In this document: positions 8,740 to 17,409 of the stretch, piece after piece
Layout: each line of letters starts with the position of its first letter
Numbering within the stretch: position 1 is the first letter of the stretch
DNA from: Collinsella sp944321445
GTDB lineage: Bacteria > Actinomycetota > Coriobacteriia > Coriobacteriales > Coriobacteriaceae
Assembly (NCBI RefSeq): GCF_030371825.1
Contig: NZ_JAUDDM010000001.1
Length of the DNA: 64,000 nt
Reading direction: 5' to 3' (one strand)
The notes under the pieces: generated by a model
Databases searched by the model: none
Told to the model about the DNA's origin: nothing
The model's input: only the letters and a program-made list of their open reading frames with translations
Translations under genes and position numbers: made by a program

Positions 8740-9381
8740 GCCTCTCCTCTCTTCCGTGATCAATCCCGGAGGCACTCGCGGCGAGGCGAGCTCACGCCAC
8801 CGGGCACTGACATGCGTGTCTATTTTAACGCGAAAGCGGGCCGACAAATTCGGCGAACGGCAAGGAATTCGTCGGACTGTTTGGGAATTGTTGGAGATGG
8901 GCGATGGCAGTGCCAGTATCCTTGAATCACCTGCGCCCGCCGAGCAAGTGCTCGTGGCCCTCGACCTTCCACTGTGGAGAATATTGACTATCGGGCTCTG
9001 GCAGCACGAATGAAAAGCCAAAAAATCGAGTTTTGGTCATGTGAATACTCGCGCAGGTGGCAAACGGCCATAACGGACGTATATTTTTCGGATTCTATCA
9101 GGCATTTTAGTAAGCTGAATGTATATTCGCCTTGGACCCGCTTGCCTTCCTTGCGCCTCGATAACCAAAACTCAGTTTTTTGTCTAAGGACTTGGGGCAA
9201 CCATGGCATCCTCCTCAATCACTATGCACTTTTTGGCTCATTTTTCTTGATAATATGCAGGCGAAGGTACGTTCTAGCAATCGAGTATGCGCAGCCCTCG
9301 GTTCGACCCTCTAGCGAACGAGAGTCGGCTCGTGGCACAATGGGCGGACGGTCATCCTCTCGTCTCCAAAGGCTGAAAACT
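8740..9381. other. AT-rich divergent intergenic region
   Basis: 642 bp between divergent genes. The first 150 bp should hold the promoter of the NifU-like operon; a minus-strand candidate -10 (TAAAAT, complement at 8822-8827) is visible. From about 8980 to 9290 the DNA is far more AT-rich than its surroundings and continues in frame into the flavoprotein, but the resulting peptide looks unlike any protein and lacks a plausible ribosome binding site. No gene or known riboswitch is recognisable. Confidence 0.5.
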
Positions 9382-10962
9382 ATGACGAACATGCCTCTCC
9401 CCCGCCTTCTTCCCTCCATCGATGTTCTTGTGATTGGGTCGGGCATCGCGGGATGCTGCGCCGCCATTGAAGCTGCCCGAGCGGGTGCTCGTGTTGCCAT
9501 GGCATGCGCGGGGAAGCTGTTCTCCGGCTCGAGCTTTTACCCGGGAACGTGGGGACTGGGGCTTATCGGTCCCGAAAACGACGAGGACGCCGACGACCTG
9601 GTCGACACCATCTGCCACGTGGGATGCGGCGTTGCCGACCGCAATCTGGTCTGGACGCTCGTCGAAGACATTCGCCCCGGTATGGCCTGGCTCGAGCAAC
9701 TGGGCGTTGAGCTCACGCGACCAGCAAGCGATTCCAGCGCGCGCGAAGCCGCCTTCATCCCCTGCTTCGACCACAAAAACCGCCTGTGGCGCGGGCTCAC
9801 GCGCGAGCCGATGGAGCGCGCATTCGCGCGAGAAATCGAGCGGTTGGGCGTTGTTGTGCTGGAGCATCACGAACTCATCGATCTTCTTGAAGCCCACCGC
9901 GATGACGGTCGCGTTGGTGGCGCTTTGCTGTTCGATCACCCAAGCGGCGAGCTTAGCATGCTGCCTGCGTGCGCCGTTATCCTTGCGGCAGGCGGCACCG
10001 GCGGACTGTTTGAGCGCAGCCTGACCTCGCGCGATGTGCTGAGCTCTGTCCATGGCATCGCGCTTCGCCACGGCTGCAACCTTATCAACATTGAATTCAT
10101 GCAGATGATGCCTGGCCTGGTCTCGCCCGTGCGCGGCGTCGTGTTCAATGAGAAGAGCTTCCGGTACGCCAACTTCAAGGGTACGCAACCTGATTCGAAG
10201 CTGCTAGAGCAGCGGTCGGCCTATGGCCCGTTTACGTGCAGGCTCGCTTCGCGCGCCATCGATCTTGCTATAGATGAGGCCGGGCCCGACGGTCTCGCGT
10301 TGCGCTATGTGTTTCCCAAAACGGATGTACCCGAATTCGTCCGCACATTCAGTGCGTGGCTGGAGGATGCTTACAGCATCACTGCTGATGATGAGCTGCG
10401 CATTGCGATGTATGCCCATGCAGCGAACGGAGGCATTCGCATCGATGCGGACGGGTCGTGCGGCGTGTCCGGCCTGTATGCTGCGGGAGAAGTTACCGGC
10501 GGCATGCACGGCGCGGACCGCATCGGCGGACTTTCGAGCGCTAACGGTCTGGTATTCGGAAGGCGTGCAGGACGCGCCGCGGCCGCTTGGTGTCGCGAAG
10601 TGTCGAATGAGGATCTTGAGGGCGTTGACGCGGCGCGCGAAATGCTCAGGGTCGTTCCGGCACTCACAGAGCAGTCGGAGAGCAAGCTGGTCGCTCAGCT
10701 GCGCGCGACCATGAGTGCGCACTGCATGATCAACCGGACCAAAGTCGGTCTGAATGACGCGCTGAAGGATATCGCCCAGATTCACGCCGAGGCGATGGTG
10801 ATACCTCGCATGAATACGACCGACGGACATGCCAGCCTTGCACGCGGCGCACGGCTTGTGTCGCGGCTAGATACCGCGCGAGCGATGATCACGGCCATGC
10901 GCGAGCGTCGTGAAAGCCTTGGGTCGCACTATCGTGCGGACTTCCCTCCCGCGACGGAATAA
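9382..10962 (+). CDS. FAD-dependent oxidoreductase, fumarate reductase/L-aspartate oxidase-like
   Basis: A 526-residue flavoprotein. The N-terminal dinucleotide fold has GSGIAG at residues 19-24 after DVLVI; the C-terminal FAD contact is the segment GLYAAGEVTGG followed by HGADRIGG near residue 375-390; the succinate dehydrogenase/NadB-type C-terminal helical domain follows. Substrate is uncertain: no nadA or nadC lies nearby and there are no partner Fe-S or membrane subunits, so a stand-alone dehydrogenase or aspartate oxidase are both possible. The start is uncertain; ATG 9340 and 9391 are alternatives. No tail of heme-binding residues and no signal peptide are seen. Confidence 0.75.
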   Translation: MTNMPLPRLLPSIDVLVIGSGIAGCCAAIEAARAGARVAMACAGKLFSGSSFYPGTWGLGLIGPENDEDADDLVDTICHVGCGVADRNLVWTLVEDIRPGMAWLEQLGVELTRPASDSSAREAAFIPCFDHKNRLWRGLTREPMERAFAREIERLGVVVLEHHELIDLLEAHRDDGRVGGALLFDHPSGELSMLPACAVILAAGGTGGLFERSLTSRDVLSSVHGIALRHGCNLINIEFMQMMPGLVSPVRGVVFNEKSFRYANFKGTQPDSKLLEQRSAYGPFTCRLASRAIDLAIDEAGPDGLALRYVFPKTDVPEFVRTFSAWLEDAYSITADDELRIAMYAHAANGGIRIDADGSCGVSGLYAAGEVTGGMHGADRIGGLSSANGLVFGRRAGRAAAAWCREVSNEDLEGVDAAREMLRVVPALTEQSESKLVAQLRATMSAHCMINRTKVGLNDALKDIAQIHAEAMVIPRMNTTDGHASLARGARLVSRLDTARAMITAMRERRESLGSHYRADFPPATE

Positions 10963-11020
10963 CGGGGCGATTCGAAAGTCGGTTTTGCCAAGACAATTAC
11001 TTCCAAGGCCTGTCCCAAAA

Positions 11021-11067
11021 GAGGACAAAATGTCCTCTCCCACCCCCGTCCCCAGAGAGGACAGTCC
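11021..11067. repeat. Small palindromic intergenic element
   Basis: GAGGACA and TGTCCTC form a hairpin at 11021-11037, followed by TCCCACCCCCGTCCCCA (11038-11054). The same 17-mer occurs at 43591-43607 inside the large palindrome between the prolyl aminopeptidase gene and proB. Confidence 0.55.
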
Positions 11068-11125
11068 CATGTGGGGGTTACGAACATGAAAAAGCCCCGT
11101 TGCCGGGGTGTGCGGTTGAATGGGG

Positions 11126-11316
11126 TGGACCGTCAGGGATGTCGGCCGCCGCTTTGCGGCGACCTTCCGCTCCGGGCGGCTCGCGCCGCCCTTGCGACCC
11201 ATGCTGGCAAAGACGCTCACGCGCTTTGCTCAGCATGGGGCCCTACGGGTTCGAATCCCCTGCAGGGGTTACGAACATGAAAAAGCCCCGTTGCCGGGGC
11301 GTGCAGTCGAATGGGG
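11126..11316 (-). repeat. tRNA-linked repeat unit downstream of tRNA-Lys (191 bp period)
   Basis: Reading from the tRNA (minus strand): an intrinsic terminator (11300-11280), a short T-arm look-alike (11259-11247), three hairpins at 11234-11203, 11191-11174 and 11163-11141, then a 15-nt copy of the tRNA 3' end (11140-11126). The segment 11074-11140 repeats 11265-11331 with three mismatches, giving a 191-bp period. The second terminator copy is at about 11109-11089. The hairpins match those downstream of tRNA-Ala at 49.4-49.7 kb. Confidence 0.85.
11280..11300 (-). terminator. Intrinsic terminator after tRNA-Lys
   Basis: GCCCCG (11285-11290) pairs with CGGGGC (11295-11300); read on the minus strand, the stem is followed by five T. 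A near-identical copy lies 191 bp further downstream. Confidence 0.8.
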
Positions 11317-11390
11317 TGGACCGTCAGGGATTCGAACCCTGGACCTTGGGATTAAGAGTCCCCTGCTCTAGCCAGCTGAGCTAACGGTCC
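11317..11390 (-). tRNA. tRNA-Lys (anticodon CTT), copy 2
   Basis: A 74-nt cloverleaf. Acceptor GGACCGT pairs with ACGGTCC; the D-arm is TAGCTCAGCTGGCTAGAGC, the anticodon loop reads CTCTTAA (anticodon CTT), and the T-loop is TTCGAAT. CCA is not encoded. Identical to the copy at 11428-11501. Confidence 0.97.
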
Positions 11391-11427
11391 ATATGTAAGC
11401 CCCTTGCGGGGCCGAGGTGTTGGATGG

Positions 11428-11501
11428 TGGACCGTCAGGGATTCGAACCCTGGACCTTGGGATTAAGAGTCCCCTGCTCTAGCCAGCTGAGCTAACGGTC
11501 C
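11428..11501 (-). tRNA. tRNA-Lys (anticodon CTT), copy 1
   Basis: 74 nt, identical in sequence to the next copy 37 bp away; probably transcribed in one unit with tRNA-His. Anticodon CTT reads AAG, the preferred lysine codon in this GC-rich genome. CCA is not encoded. Confidence 0.97.
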
Positions 11502-11531
11502 AATCACAACTGCTTTGCAAGGAGGGGATGG

Positions 11532-11606
11532 GGTGGGTAAAGGGACTCGAACCCTCGACCTACGGGACCACAACCCGTCGCTCTAGCCAACTGAGCTACA
11601 CCCACC
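11532..11606 (-). tRNA. tRNA-His (anticodon GTG)
   Basis: Acceptor GTGGGTG with the extra G at position -1 opposite the C discriminator, the identity element of tRNA-His. The anticodon loop contains GTG, the T-loop is TTCGAGT, and the TAGCTCAGTTGG D-arm is intact. First of three tRNA genes in a row on this strand. Confidence 0.97.
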
Positions 11607-11740
11607 ATGTGCTCCTCTTGCAAAGCGCGTTGATTATTATGCACGCAGGATGCCCGCGACGCAAGCACTTTCTAAGAAAAAGTTTCCTTCACAAGAGACC
11701 GACGATTCCGGCCGGCATGTCCACCCCACCGGACGTAAGG

Positions 11741-12220
11741 CTACGCCTCGTCCTCCGCGTGGCGAGAAGCAAGATGCAGCACGAGCATGCGGACGGCAAC
11801 GCCAAACGCGGCTCCGCAGCAATCCAGCAGCACATCGGTCACCTGGCCCGAACGACCGGGCACGAACAGCTGAATCGTCTCATCTACCGAGGGCACGAGC
11901 ACCAAAAACGCCGCAATGCCCAGCCAACGGCTCTTGAGGAAGCGCCCGTCGGGGTCCAGCGCCTGCGTGGCCAAGATGCCCAGCATCGCATATTCGGAAA
12001 AATGTGCGGTCTTGCGCACCAGGAAATTCGTCACCCAGGCGCTCGGCAGTCCCAGCGAATCGAAGAAGCCGCGCACGGCCTCGACGACCGACAGGCTCAA
12101 CCCTGAGCTTCCCACGCCCGGGACCAGGGAATTACCCCATATGCACGCAATCATCGCCACCGTGGCGATGAGCCACGGTGGCGATGCGTTCATACGGATT
12201 ATTTCGAAAAGCCTCTTCAA
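11741..12220 (-). CDS. VanZ-like family membrane protein
   Basis: 159 residues from a TTG start, or 150 from ATG at 12193. The VanZ-like signature is clear: KTAHFSEYAMLG near residue 70 and DETIQLFVPGRSG near residue 112, with four predicted membrane segments. VanZ gives low-level teicoplanin resistance in enterococci; the many chromosomal homologues have no known function. The TTG start has GAGG at a good distance inside the stop region of the upstream gene, whereas ATG 12193 lacks a close ribosome binding site. Probably co-transcribed with the upstream gene, 5 bp away. Confidence 0.85.
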   Translation of the reverse strand: MKRLFEIIRMNASPPWLIATVAMIACIWGNSLVPGVGSSGLSLSVVEAVRGFFDSLGLPSAWVTNFLVRKTAHFSEYAMLGILATQALDPDGRFLKSRWLGIAAFLVLVPSVDETIQLFVPGRSGQVTDVLLDCCGAAFGVAVRMLVLHLASRHAEDEA

Positions 12221-12225
12221 AAGCG

Positions 12226-13806
12226 CTAGGCCTCGGCAGTCAAACGCGGCATGGACATGGTACCGCCCTGGATCACGCGCAGGTACTCGCGACTCGAGGC
12301 GCGCATGCTCTGAGACGGAACCTTTTCCAGCTCCTCTTCGAGCATCTCGTTCACGCGAGCGAAGCGGCTCGTGGCCTCGGCGCCCTCGGCCATGGCCTCC
12401 ATATGGCTGGGGTCAACCGAGTCGGTGTCGTCAAGGCTCTTCAGCGCGGCGATCACGTCCTCCTCGTGGCGCGCCTGCTCGGAGAACAGGGTCTCATCCT
12501 CGACCTCAGCCTCATCCGTCGCCTCGGCGGTCACGACGCCTGCGATTGCAGGCGCATCATCGCCCTCGGACAGGATGGCAAGGGCCTGCGCCCACATGTC
12601 CTCATGACCGCTGTAGTCGGCCATGGGGACCTCGACGACCTCGCGCTCCTCCTCGACCGGCTCAGGCTCGGACGCCGCAACCGGCGCGGCGGCGACCTGC
12701 GGCTGCATGGCGGGCATGGACGCAGAGACGCTCGGGGCGACATACGCGGTCGCCGTAGGAGCAGCAGCCGTAGGAACAACGGGCACGCTGACACCGTACA
12801 GCGGATTCACGATCGCCGTGTACACAGCGCTCGGCTGCGCGACGGACGTCACCATGGACGGCGCGGGCGACGGAACCGAGGCGACGGTGCGCACGGGCGC
12901 GGACGCCACGACGGGGATGGATCCGGAAAGTCCAGCAGCAACGGGATGTGCGGCAACGGGAACGGCAAACGACGCGGACACTGCAGGCGAAGGAACGGCT
13001 GACGCAGGGACCGCGCCCTGTGCAGCAGCAGGCGCTGCGGCAATACCCTGCCCCGCCAGCGCCATGAACACATTGGTGTCCGCCACGGAGGCAGCGGGCG
13101 CTGCGGTGTAGCCCTGCTGGGCGGCAGCCTGCGCCTGGGCGTAAGCCTGTGCCTGCTGGGCGCGCATGAACACACCGGTCTGGCCCGCCGGATCGGCCGC
13201 AGCGGCGGCGTATTCGGCGGCTTTCCACGTTGCCTGCCGGGCAGGCGCGGCGGCGGACTGGGGCTGAGCGGCGGGCTGGGGCTGCGGCTGAGCCTGAGGT
13301 TGAGCGGCGGCGGGCTGGGGCTGCGGCTGGGCTGCAGCGGCGCCATGGCTCGTCTTCGCCATCTCCTCGAGCGCGATCTGATAGATGTCCTTGGACTTCG
13401 CGGGATCGCAGCTCACCGGAGAATCAACACTCAGCAGCTCGTCGATCTCGGCCCACGCCTCTGCCTCGGAAAGTGCATCCTGGGCGCGCGCGATCACGGG
13501 CACGCCCTTGGGGGTCGCCCGATGCGCATGGTGAAGCACGCTGTCAAATGCCTCACCGCGCGAATCGGCGACCGCCGCCTCGGCATCGGCGCGGCGCCCG
13601 CGGGCGAGCGAGATGCCCGTACCCGCGGCGTAGATGCCCACGCCAATCACCGTGCCGGCGGCAAACGGAACGACAGCAGACTCAACGACCGCATGGACCT
13701 GGGGAAACGGAATGGTTGCCGCATAGGCGGCAGCCGAGAGAACAAGGCCGGATCCAATAGAAAGCCCGGCGGTCAAGGCACGATGTGTGCGCTGAGATTG
13801 CTCCAT
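12226..13806 (-). CDS. Membrane protein with long Ala/Gln/Pro-rich region, unknown function
   Basis: 526 residues, family not recognised. Two hydrophobic segments lie at about residues 14-35 and 48-68, followed by a soluble region. A low-complexity QPQPQP/AAAQPQ linker spans about 160-195, then a long Ala/Val/Pro-rich stretch, then an acidic C-terminal domain (about 400-526) rich in Glu/Asp that ends with predicted helices. This looks like a membrane anchor with a disordered linker and a charged terminal domain. ATG 13806 is favoured over the upstream ATG at 13832 because GGAGGAG lies 7 bases before it. Directly followed by the VanZ gene. Confidence 0.7.
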   Translation of the reverse strand: MEQSQRTHRALTAGLSIGSGLVLSAAAYAATIPFPQVHAVVESAVVPFAAGTVIGVGIYAAGTGISLARGRRADAEAAVADSRGEAFDSVLHHAHRATPKGVPVIARAQDALSEAEAWAEIDELLSVDSPVSCDPAKSKDIYQIALEEMAKTSHGAAAAQPQPQPAAAQPQAQPQPQPAAQPQSAAAPARQATWKAAEYAAAAADPAGQTGVFMRAQQAQAYAQAQAAAQQGYTAAPAASVADTNVFMALAGQGIAAAPAAAQGAVPASAVPSPAVSASFAVPVAAHPVAAGLSGSIPVVASAPVRTVASVPSPAPSMVTSVAQPSAVYTAIVNPLYGVSVPVVPTAAAPTATAYVAPSVSASMPAMQPQVAAAPVAASEPEPVEEEREVVEVPMADYSGHEDMWAQALAILSEGDDAPAIAGVVTAEATDEAEVEDETLFSEQARHEEDVIAALKSLDDTDSVDPSHMEAMAEGAEATSRFARVNEMLEEELEKVPSQSMRASSREYLRVIQGGTMSMPRLTAEA

Positions 13807-14236
13807 ACCCGTCTCCTCCGACTTCTCATGCATAACCGGAAATTGACACGTCGGGACAAGCCCAACGTGCCATCCATGCGTTCGCGCAGAAACGTCGATG
13901 TGTGGAGCAAGGAAACCAAAGGTCCCAAGCAACGGATTGAGTTCATTTTATCTGCGTTTACCGTCGCGACCGTTAGGGCTATTATGCGATAACGTTTTTG
14001 CAAATGCAACGATATCCAGCGCAAATAAGAAAACTGTTTCAAGCATTGTGCGCAAGCGGTGAAAATGCGGGGCGGACGGAACGCTGCCGCCCGCGAGCGG
14101 CGCCGCCACCGGATGCCGCTCGCCGCTAGACGCCAGACCCGTTGGCCGGACCGGTCCGAAGCCGTTGTCTCAATGCGCCGCGTTTGGGGAACAAGCACGA
14201 TATCTATGTGAAGCCACTTGCCACAAAGGAGCACCC
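13807..14236. other. Intergenic region between divergent genes
   Basis: 430 bp between the membrane protein gene and the SDR gene. About 13920-14050 is AT-rich and should contain the divergent promoters. No open frame with a ribosome binding site and no RNA family is recognisable. Confidence 0.4.
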
Positions 14237-15013
14237 ATGCCCGCTATCGCACTTGTGACCGGAGCCTCGTCGGGGCTCGGCCGGGAATTCGTCCGCCGCA
14301 TCGATCACGGCGAAGCGGGTCCCATCGACGAGATATGGGTCGTCGCCCGCCGCGCCGACCGGCTTGAATCGCTCGTGCGCACCTGCTCGAAAACCGTGCG
14401 CCCCTTCTGTTTGGACCTCACCGACCCCATGTCGTTCGACATCCTGGAGTCTGCCCTGTCCGAAACGCCTACCGCGCGTGTGTCGCTGCTCGTCAACAAC
14501 GCCGGCGCCGGCACCTTCGGCGACCTGGCTAGCACGCCGCGCGACGAGCTTTCCGACATGCTGGCGCTGCTCGTGCGCGCGCCCGTCGAGCTCATCTACC
14601 GCACGCTGCCGTTCATGCGCGAAGGCTCGCGCATCATCAACATCGCAAGCGTCGCGGCGTTCATTCCGCAGCCGCGCTTGGCAGCCTATTCGGCCGCCAA
14701 GCGTTTTATGCTCGATATCTCGCGCTCGCTCGACGTCGAGCTGGAAGGCGTCGACATCCACGTGACCGCCGTGTGCCCCAAGTTCATGAAGACCGAGTTC
14801 CTCGACGCACCCGGAGACGCCCGCGCGGCACGCAAGATGACCAAGATTGGATTCGAACGGACCGAAGAGGTTGTGCGCCAAGCGCTGAGGGCGGCGCGCG
14901 CGGGCCGTGGTCTGTGCATCCCCTCGCTGGACATGAAGGCACTCTACGCCGCGTCGCGCGTGCTCCCCTATCGCGCCGCTATCGCCGTGGAACGCGCCAT
15001 CGGCATGCTGTAG
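14237..15013 (+). CDS. Short-chain dehydrogenase/reductase (SDR)
   Basis: A 258-residue classical SDR. The cofactor motif TGASSGLG is at residues 8-15, NNAG at 87-90, and the catalytic triad is S138, Y151 and K155 (YSAAK). The Arg pair after strand 2 (ARRADRLE) suggests NADPH preference. Substrate cannot be told from sequence; the layout resembles the YqjQ/DltE-type subgroup of uncharacterised oxidoreductases. The start follows AAAGGAG. Single gene, convergent with rho. Confidence 0.9.
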   Translation: MPAIALVTGASSGLGREFVRRIDHGEAGPIDEIWVVARRADRLESLVRTCSKTVRPFCLDLTDPMSFDILESALSETPTARVSLLVNNAGAGTFGDLASTPRDELSDMLALLVRAPVELIYRTLPFMREGSRIINIASVAAFIPQPRLAAYSAAKRFMLDISRSLDVELEGVDIHVTAVCPKFMKTEFLDAPGDARAARKMTKIGFERTEEVVRQALRAARAGRGLCIPSLDMKALYAASRVLPYRAAIAVERAIGML

Positions 15014-15033
15014 GCACCCCCCCGATAGCGCAT

Positions 15034-15067
15034 ACGGCCGGCCGCCGATTCCTCGGCAGCCGGCCGT
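15034..15067. terminator. Hairpin between convergent SDR and rho genes
   Basis: ACGGCCGGC (15034-15042) and GCCGGCCGT (15059-15067) form a 9-bp perfect stem. The T-tract is weak on both sides, so it may be a partial bidirectional terminator. Confidence 0.5.
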
Positions 15068-15093
15068 TCTCATGCAATGGCAGGGCCTTGCGA

Positions 15094-17409
15094 CTACATC
15101 GCTTCGGGATGATCGGCAGCCTTCTTGGCCGTGCGAATGAGGAACTCCTCGTTGGAGTTAGTGCCCTTCAGGCCCTTGATGAACGACGCCGCAGCGCGCT
15201 CGGTGTTGTTCATGTTGGCGAGCACGCGGCGGATGCCCCACACGAACGGGCGCATGCTCTCGTCGATGAGCAGGTCCTCGTTGCGCGTACCGGATGCAAC
15301 CGGGTCGATGGCCGGGAAGATGCGACGGTCGGCAAGGTCGCGATCGAGCTTGAGCTCCATGTTGCCGGTGCCCTTGAACTCCTCGAAGATCACTTCGTCC
15401 ATCTTGGAACCGGTATCGATGAGCGCAGACGCCAGGATGGTGAGCGAGCCGCCGTTCTCGATGTTGCGCGCCGCGCCCAGGAAGCGCTTGGGCGGATACA
15501 GCGCCGCGGAATCGACACCACCGGACAGGATGCGGCCCGATGCGGGCGCAGCCAGGTTATAGGCGCGCGCCAGACGCGTGATGGAATCGAGCACCACCAC
15601 GACGTCCTCGCCCATCTCCACGATGCGTTTGGCGCGCTCGATGACGAGCTCGGACACGCGCGTGTGGTTGTCGGCAGGCATGTCGAAAGTCGACGCCACG
15701 ACATCGCCCTTAATGGAGCGCTCCATGTCCGTAACTTCCTCGGGGCGCTCGTCCACCAGCAGGCAGATGAGGTGCACCTCGGGGTTGTTGATGGCAATGG
15801 ACTGGCAGATGTGCTTGAGCACCGTGGTCTTGCCGGCCTTGGGCGGCGACACGATGAGGCCGCGCTGGCCCTTACCGATGGGCGACACGATGTCGATGGC
15901 ACGTCCGGTGATGGAATCGCGCCCGTGCTCCATCTTGAGGCGCTCGTTGGGATAGATGGGCGTGAGCTCGGCGAACTTGGGACGCAGGCGAATGGCCTCG
16001 GGGTCCATGCCGTTCACGGTGTGAATCTTCGCCAGGCCGGGGAACTTGTCGTTCGCGCGGCTGGGACGCAGCGTACCCGAAATGAGGTCGCCGGGACGCA
16101 GGCGCGCGGCGCGGATGAGGTTCGCGGGAACGAAAGCGTCATCGCGGCTGGGCATGTAGCCGTGCGCGCGAATGTAGCCGAAGCCCTCGTTGGTAATGTC
16201 GAGGATGCCCTCGATGTCGCGGAAGCCCTCGGCGCGCGCGGCGGTCGTGTAAACCTCCTCGATGAGCTCGGCCTTCTTTTTACCCGCGGGATCGATGTCG
16301 AGCTCGCGCGCCTTGTCGCGCAGCTCGGCCACCTTCATGGCAGCGAGGTCGTCGCGTGAGAGGCTCGGCTCAGTGGGCGCGTTATAGCGGTTGTTGCGCT
16401 TGTTGTTGCGGCGCTCGTTGCGCTCCTCGCGCTTGTTGCGGCGCTCGTTGCGGTCCTTGCGACCGTTACGGTCGTTGCGATCGCCCTCGTGGCGCTGCTC
16501 GTGCTTGCGGCGCTCGTGCGGAGCATTCTCCGCCGGCTTAGGAGCGTCAGCGCCCTCTGAGGGAGCATTCGCGGAAGGTTCTGCGGAATCTTTGGGAGAA
16601 GGAACCTCGGCAGCCTGCTGGGCGTCTGCCTTCTCCTCGGTAGCCACCTGCTTTTTGCGGCGGCCGCGACCCGGACGGGTGTCCTGCGCTTCGGCGGCGG
16701 CAGGCTGGTCCTGCTTGGAGGAATCGACCTCCACGACGGGAATCTCGGCGGCAGCGGGCTGTTGCTGCTGTGCCAGCAGCGCGGCGGCTGCAGCAGCGGC
16801 TGCGCGCTCGGCCTCGATGTAGGCCTTGGGCTTGCGACCGCGGCGATGCGGGCGCAGCGAGGGGTCGACCTGTGTCATGGCGGCGAGTATCTCGGGCGTC
16901 ACGCCCTCGGGCAGCCCGGTGGATACGGCGGCATCGTCAGCCTCGCGCTTCTTGCGCGGACGGCCGCGCTTGGGCTTCTCCGGCTTCGCCGCAGCATCTG
17001 CGGCATCGACGGGGCCGGACGCGGTCAGCAGCTCGGCTGCAGCCTCCGCCTCGCGACGCTGCTGGCGGACCACCTGCGCCTGGGAGATCTGCGCCAGGGC
17101 GCGGGCCTGCGCGACCTCGGCAGAGACCGGCTGGGCTGCCTGCTCGCCATCTGCCTTGGTAGCTCGACGGGTGCGCGTACGACGGGGCTTCTCCTCCGCA
17201 GCGTCCGCCGAAGCGGAGGCAGCATCGGCCGCCTCCGCCTTGGGCTTGCGGCCGCGACGACGCGTCTTGGGAGCGTCGTCGGCCGCAGCGTCCTTTGCAG
17301 GGGCATCCACCTGGGGCGCCGTCTGCTTCACCTCGGCATCGGCAGCAGCCGGAGCCGAAGCGGAGGACGCGGATTCATTCGACATGGGTACGTTCTGATC
17401 TTCTGCCAC
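15094..17409 (-). CDS. rho: Transcription termination factor Rho
   Basis: A 771-residue hexameric RNA helicase that terminates transcription. The conserved core (RNA-binding domain then RecA-like ATPase) begins near residue 340 with the AELRDKARELDI Rho-N segment; Walker A is SPPKAGKTT and the Q/R loops are intact up to the C-terminal TNSNEEFL. The first ~340 residues are an extra, low-complexity region: Ala/Glu-rich, then a strongly basic stretch of RN/RR/KR repeats (about 300-340). E. coli Rho is 419 residues, so this is a large N-terminal insertion of the actinobacterial type. The GTG start overlaps the transaldolase stop (TAGTG); ATG 17385 is an alternative. Confidence 0.95.
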   Translation of the reverse strand: MAEDQNVPMSNESASSASAPAAADAEVKQTAPQVDAPAKDAAADDAPKTRRRGRKPKAEAADAASASADAAEEKPRRTRTRRATKADGEQAAQPVSAEVAQARALAQISQAQVVRQQRREAEAAAELLTASGPVDAADAAAKPEKPKRGRPRKKREADDAAVSTGLPEGVTPEILAAMTQVDPSLRPHRRGRKPKAYIEAERAAAAAAAALLAQQQQPAAAEIPVVEVDSSKQDQPAAAEAQDTRPGRGRRKKQVATEEKADAQQAAEVPSPKDSAEPSANAPSEGADAPKPAENAPHERRKHEQRHEGDRNDRNGRKDRNERRNKREERNERRNNKRNNRYNAPTEPSLSRDDLAAMKVAELRDKARELDIDPAGKKKAELIEEVYTTAARAEGFRDIEGILDITNEGFGYIRAHGYMPSRDDAFVPANLIRAARLRPGDLISGTLRPSRANDKFPGLAKIHTVNGMDPEAIRLRPKFAELTPIYPNERLKMEHGRDSITGRAIDIVSPIGKGQRGLIVSPPKAGKTTVLKHICQSIAINNPEVHLICLLVDERPEEVTDMERSIKGDVVASTFDMPADNHTRVSELVIERAKRIVEMGEDVVVVLDSITRLARAYNLAAPASGRILSGGVDSAALYPPKRFLGAARNIENGGSLTILASALIDTGSKMDEVIFEEFKGTGNMELKLDRDLADRRIFPAIDPVASGTRNEDLLIDESMRPFVWGIRRVLANMNNTERAAASFIKGLKGTNSNEEFLIRTAKKAADHPEAM

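Noticed and set aside
8974..9381. An N-terminal extension of the flavoprotein from 8974
   Set aside because: The extension is AT-rich, unlike the rest in codon use, has no ribosome binding site, and the dinucleotide-binding fold begins after 9382.
11141..11260. A further tRNA gene on the plus strand suggested by GGGTTCGAATCCC
   Set aside because: There is a T-arm look-alike but no acceptor, D-arm or anticodon arm; it is part of the repeat unit.
15017..15023. A run of seven C after the SDR stop codon as a second phase-variation tract
   Set aside because: It lies outside any coding frame and between convergent genes, so slippage would have no clear effect.
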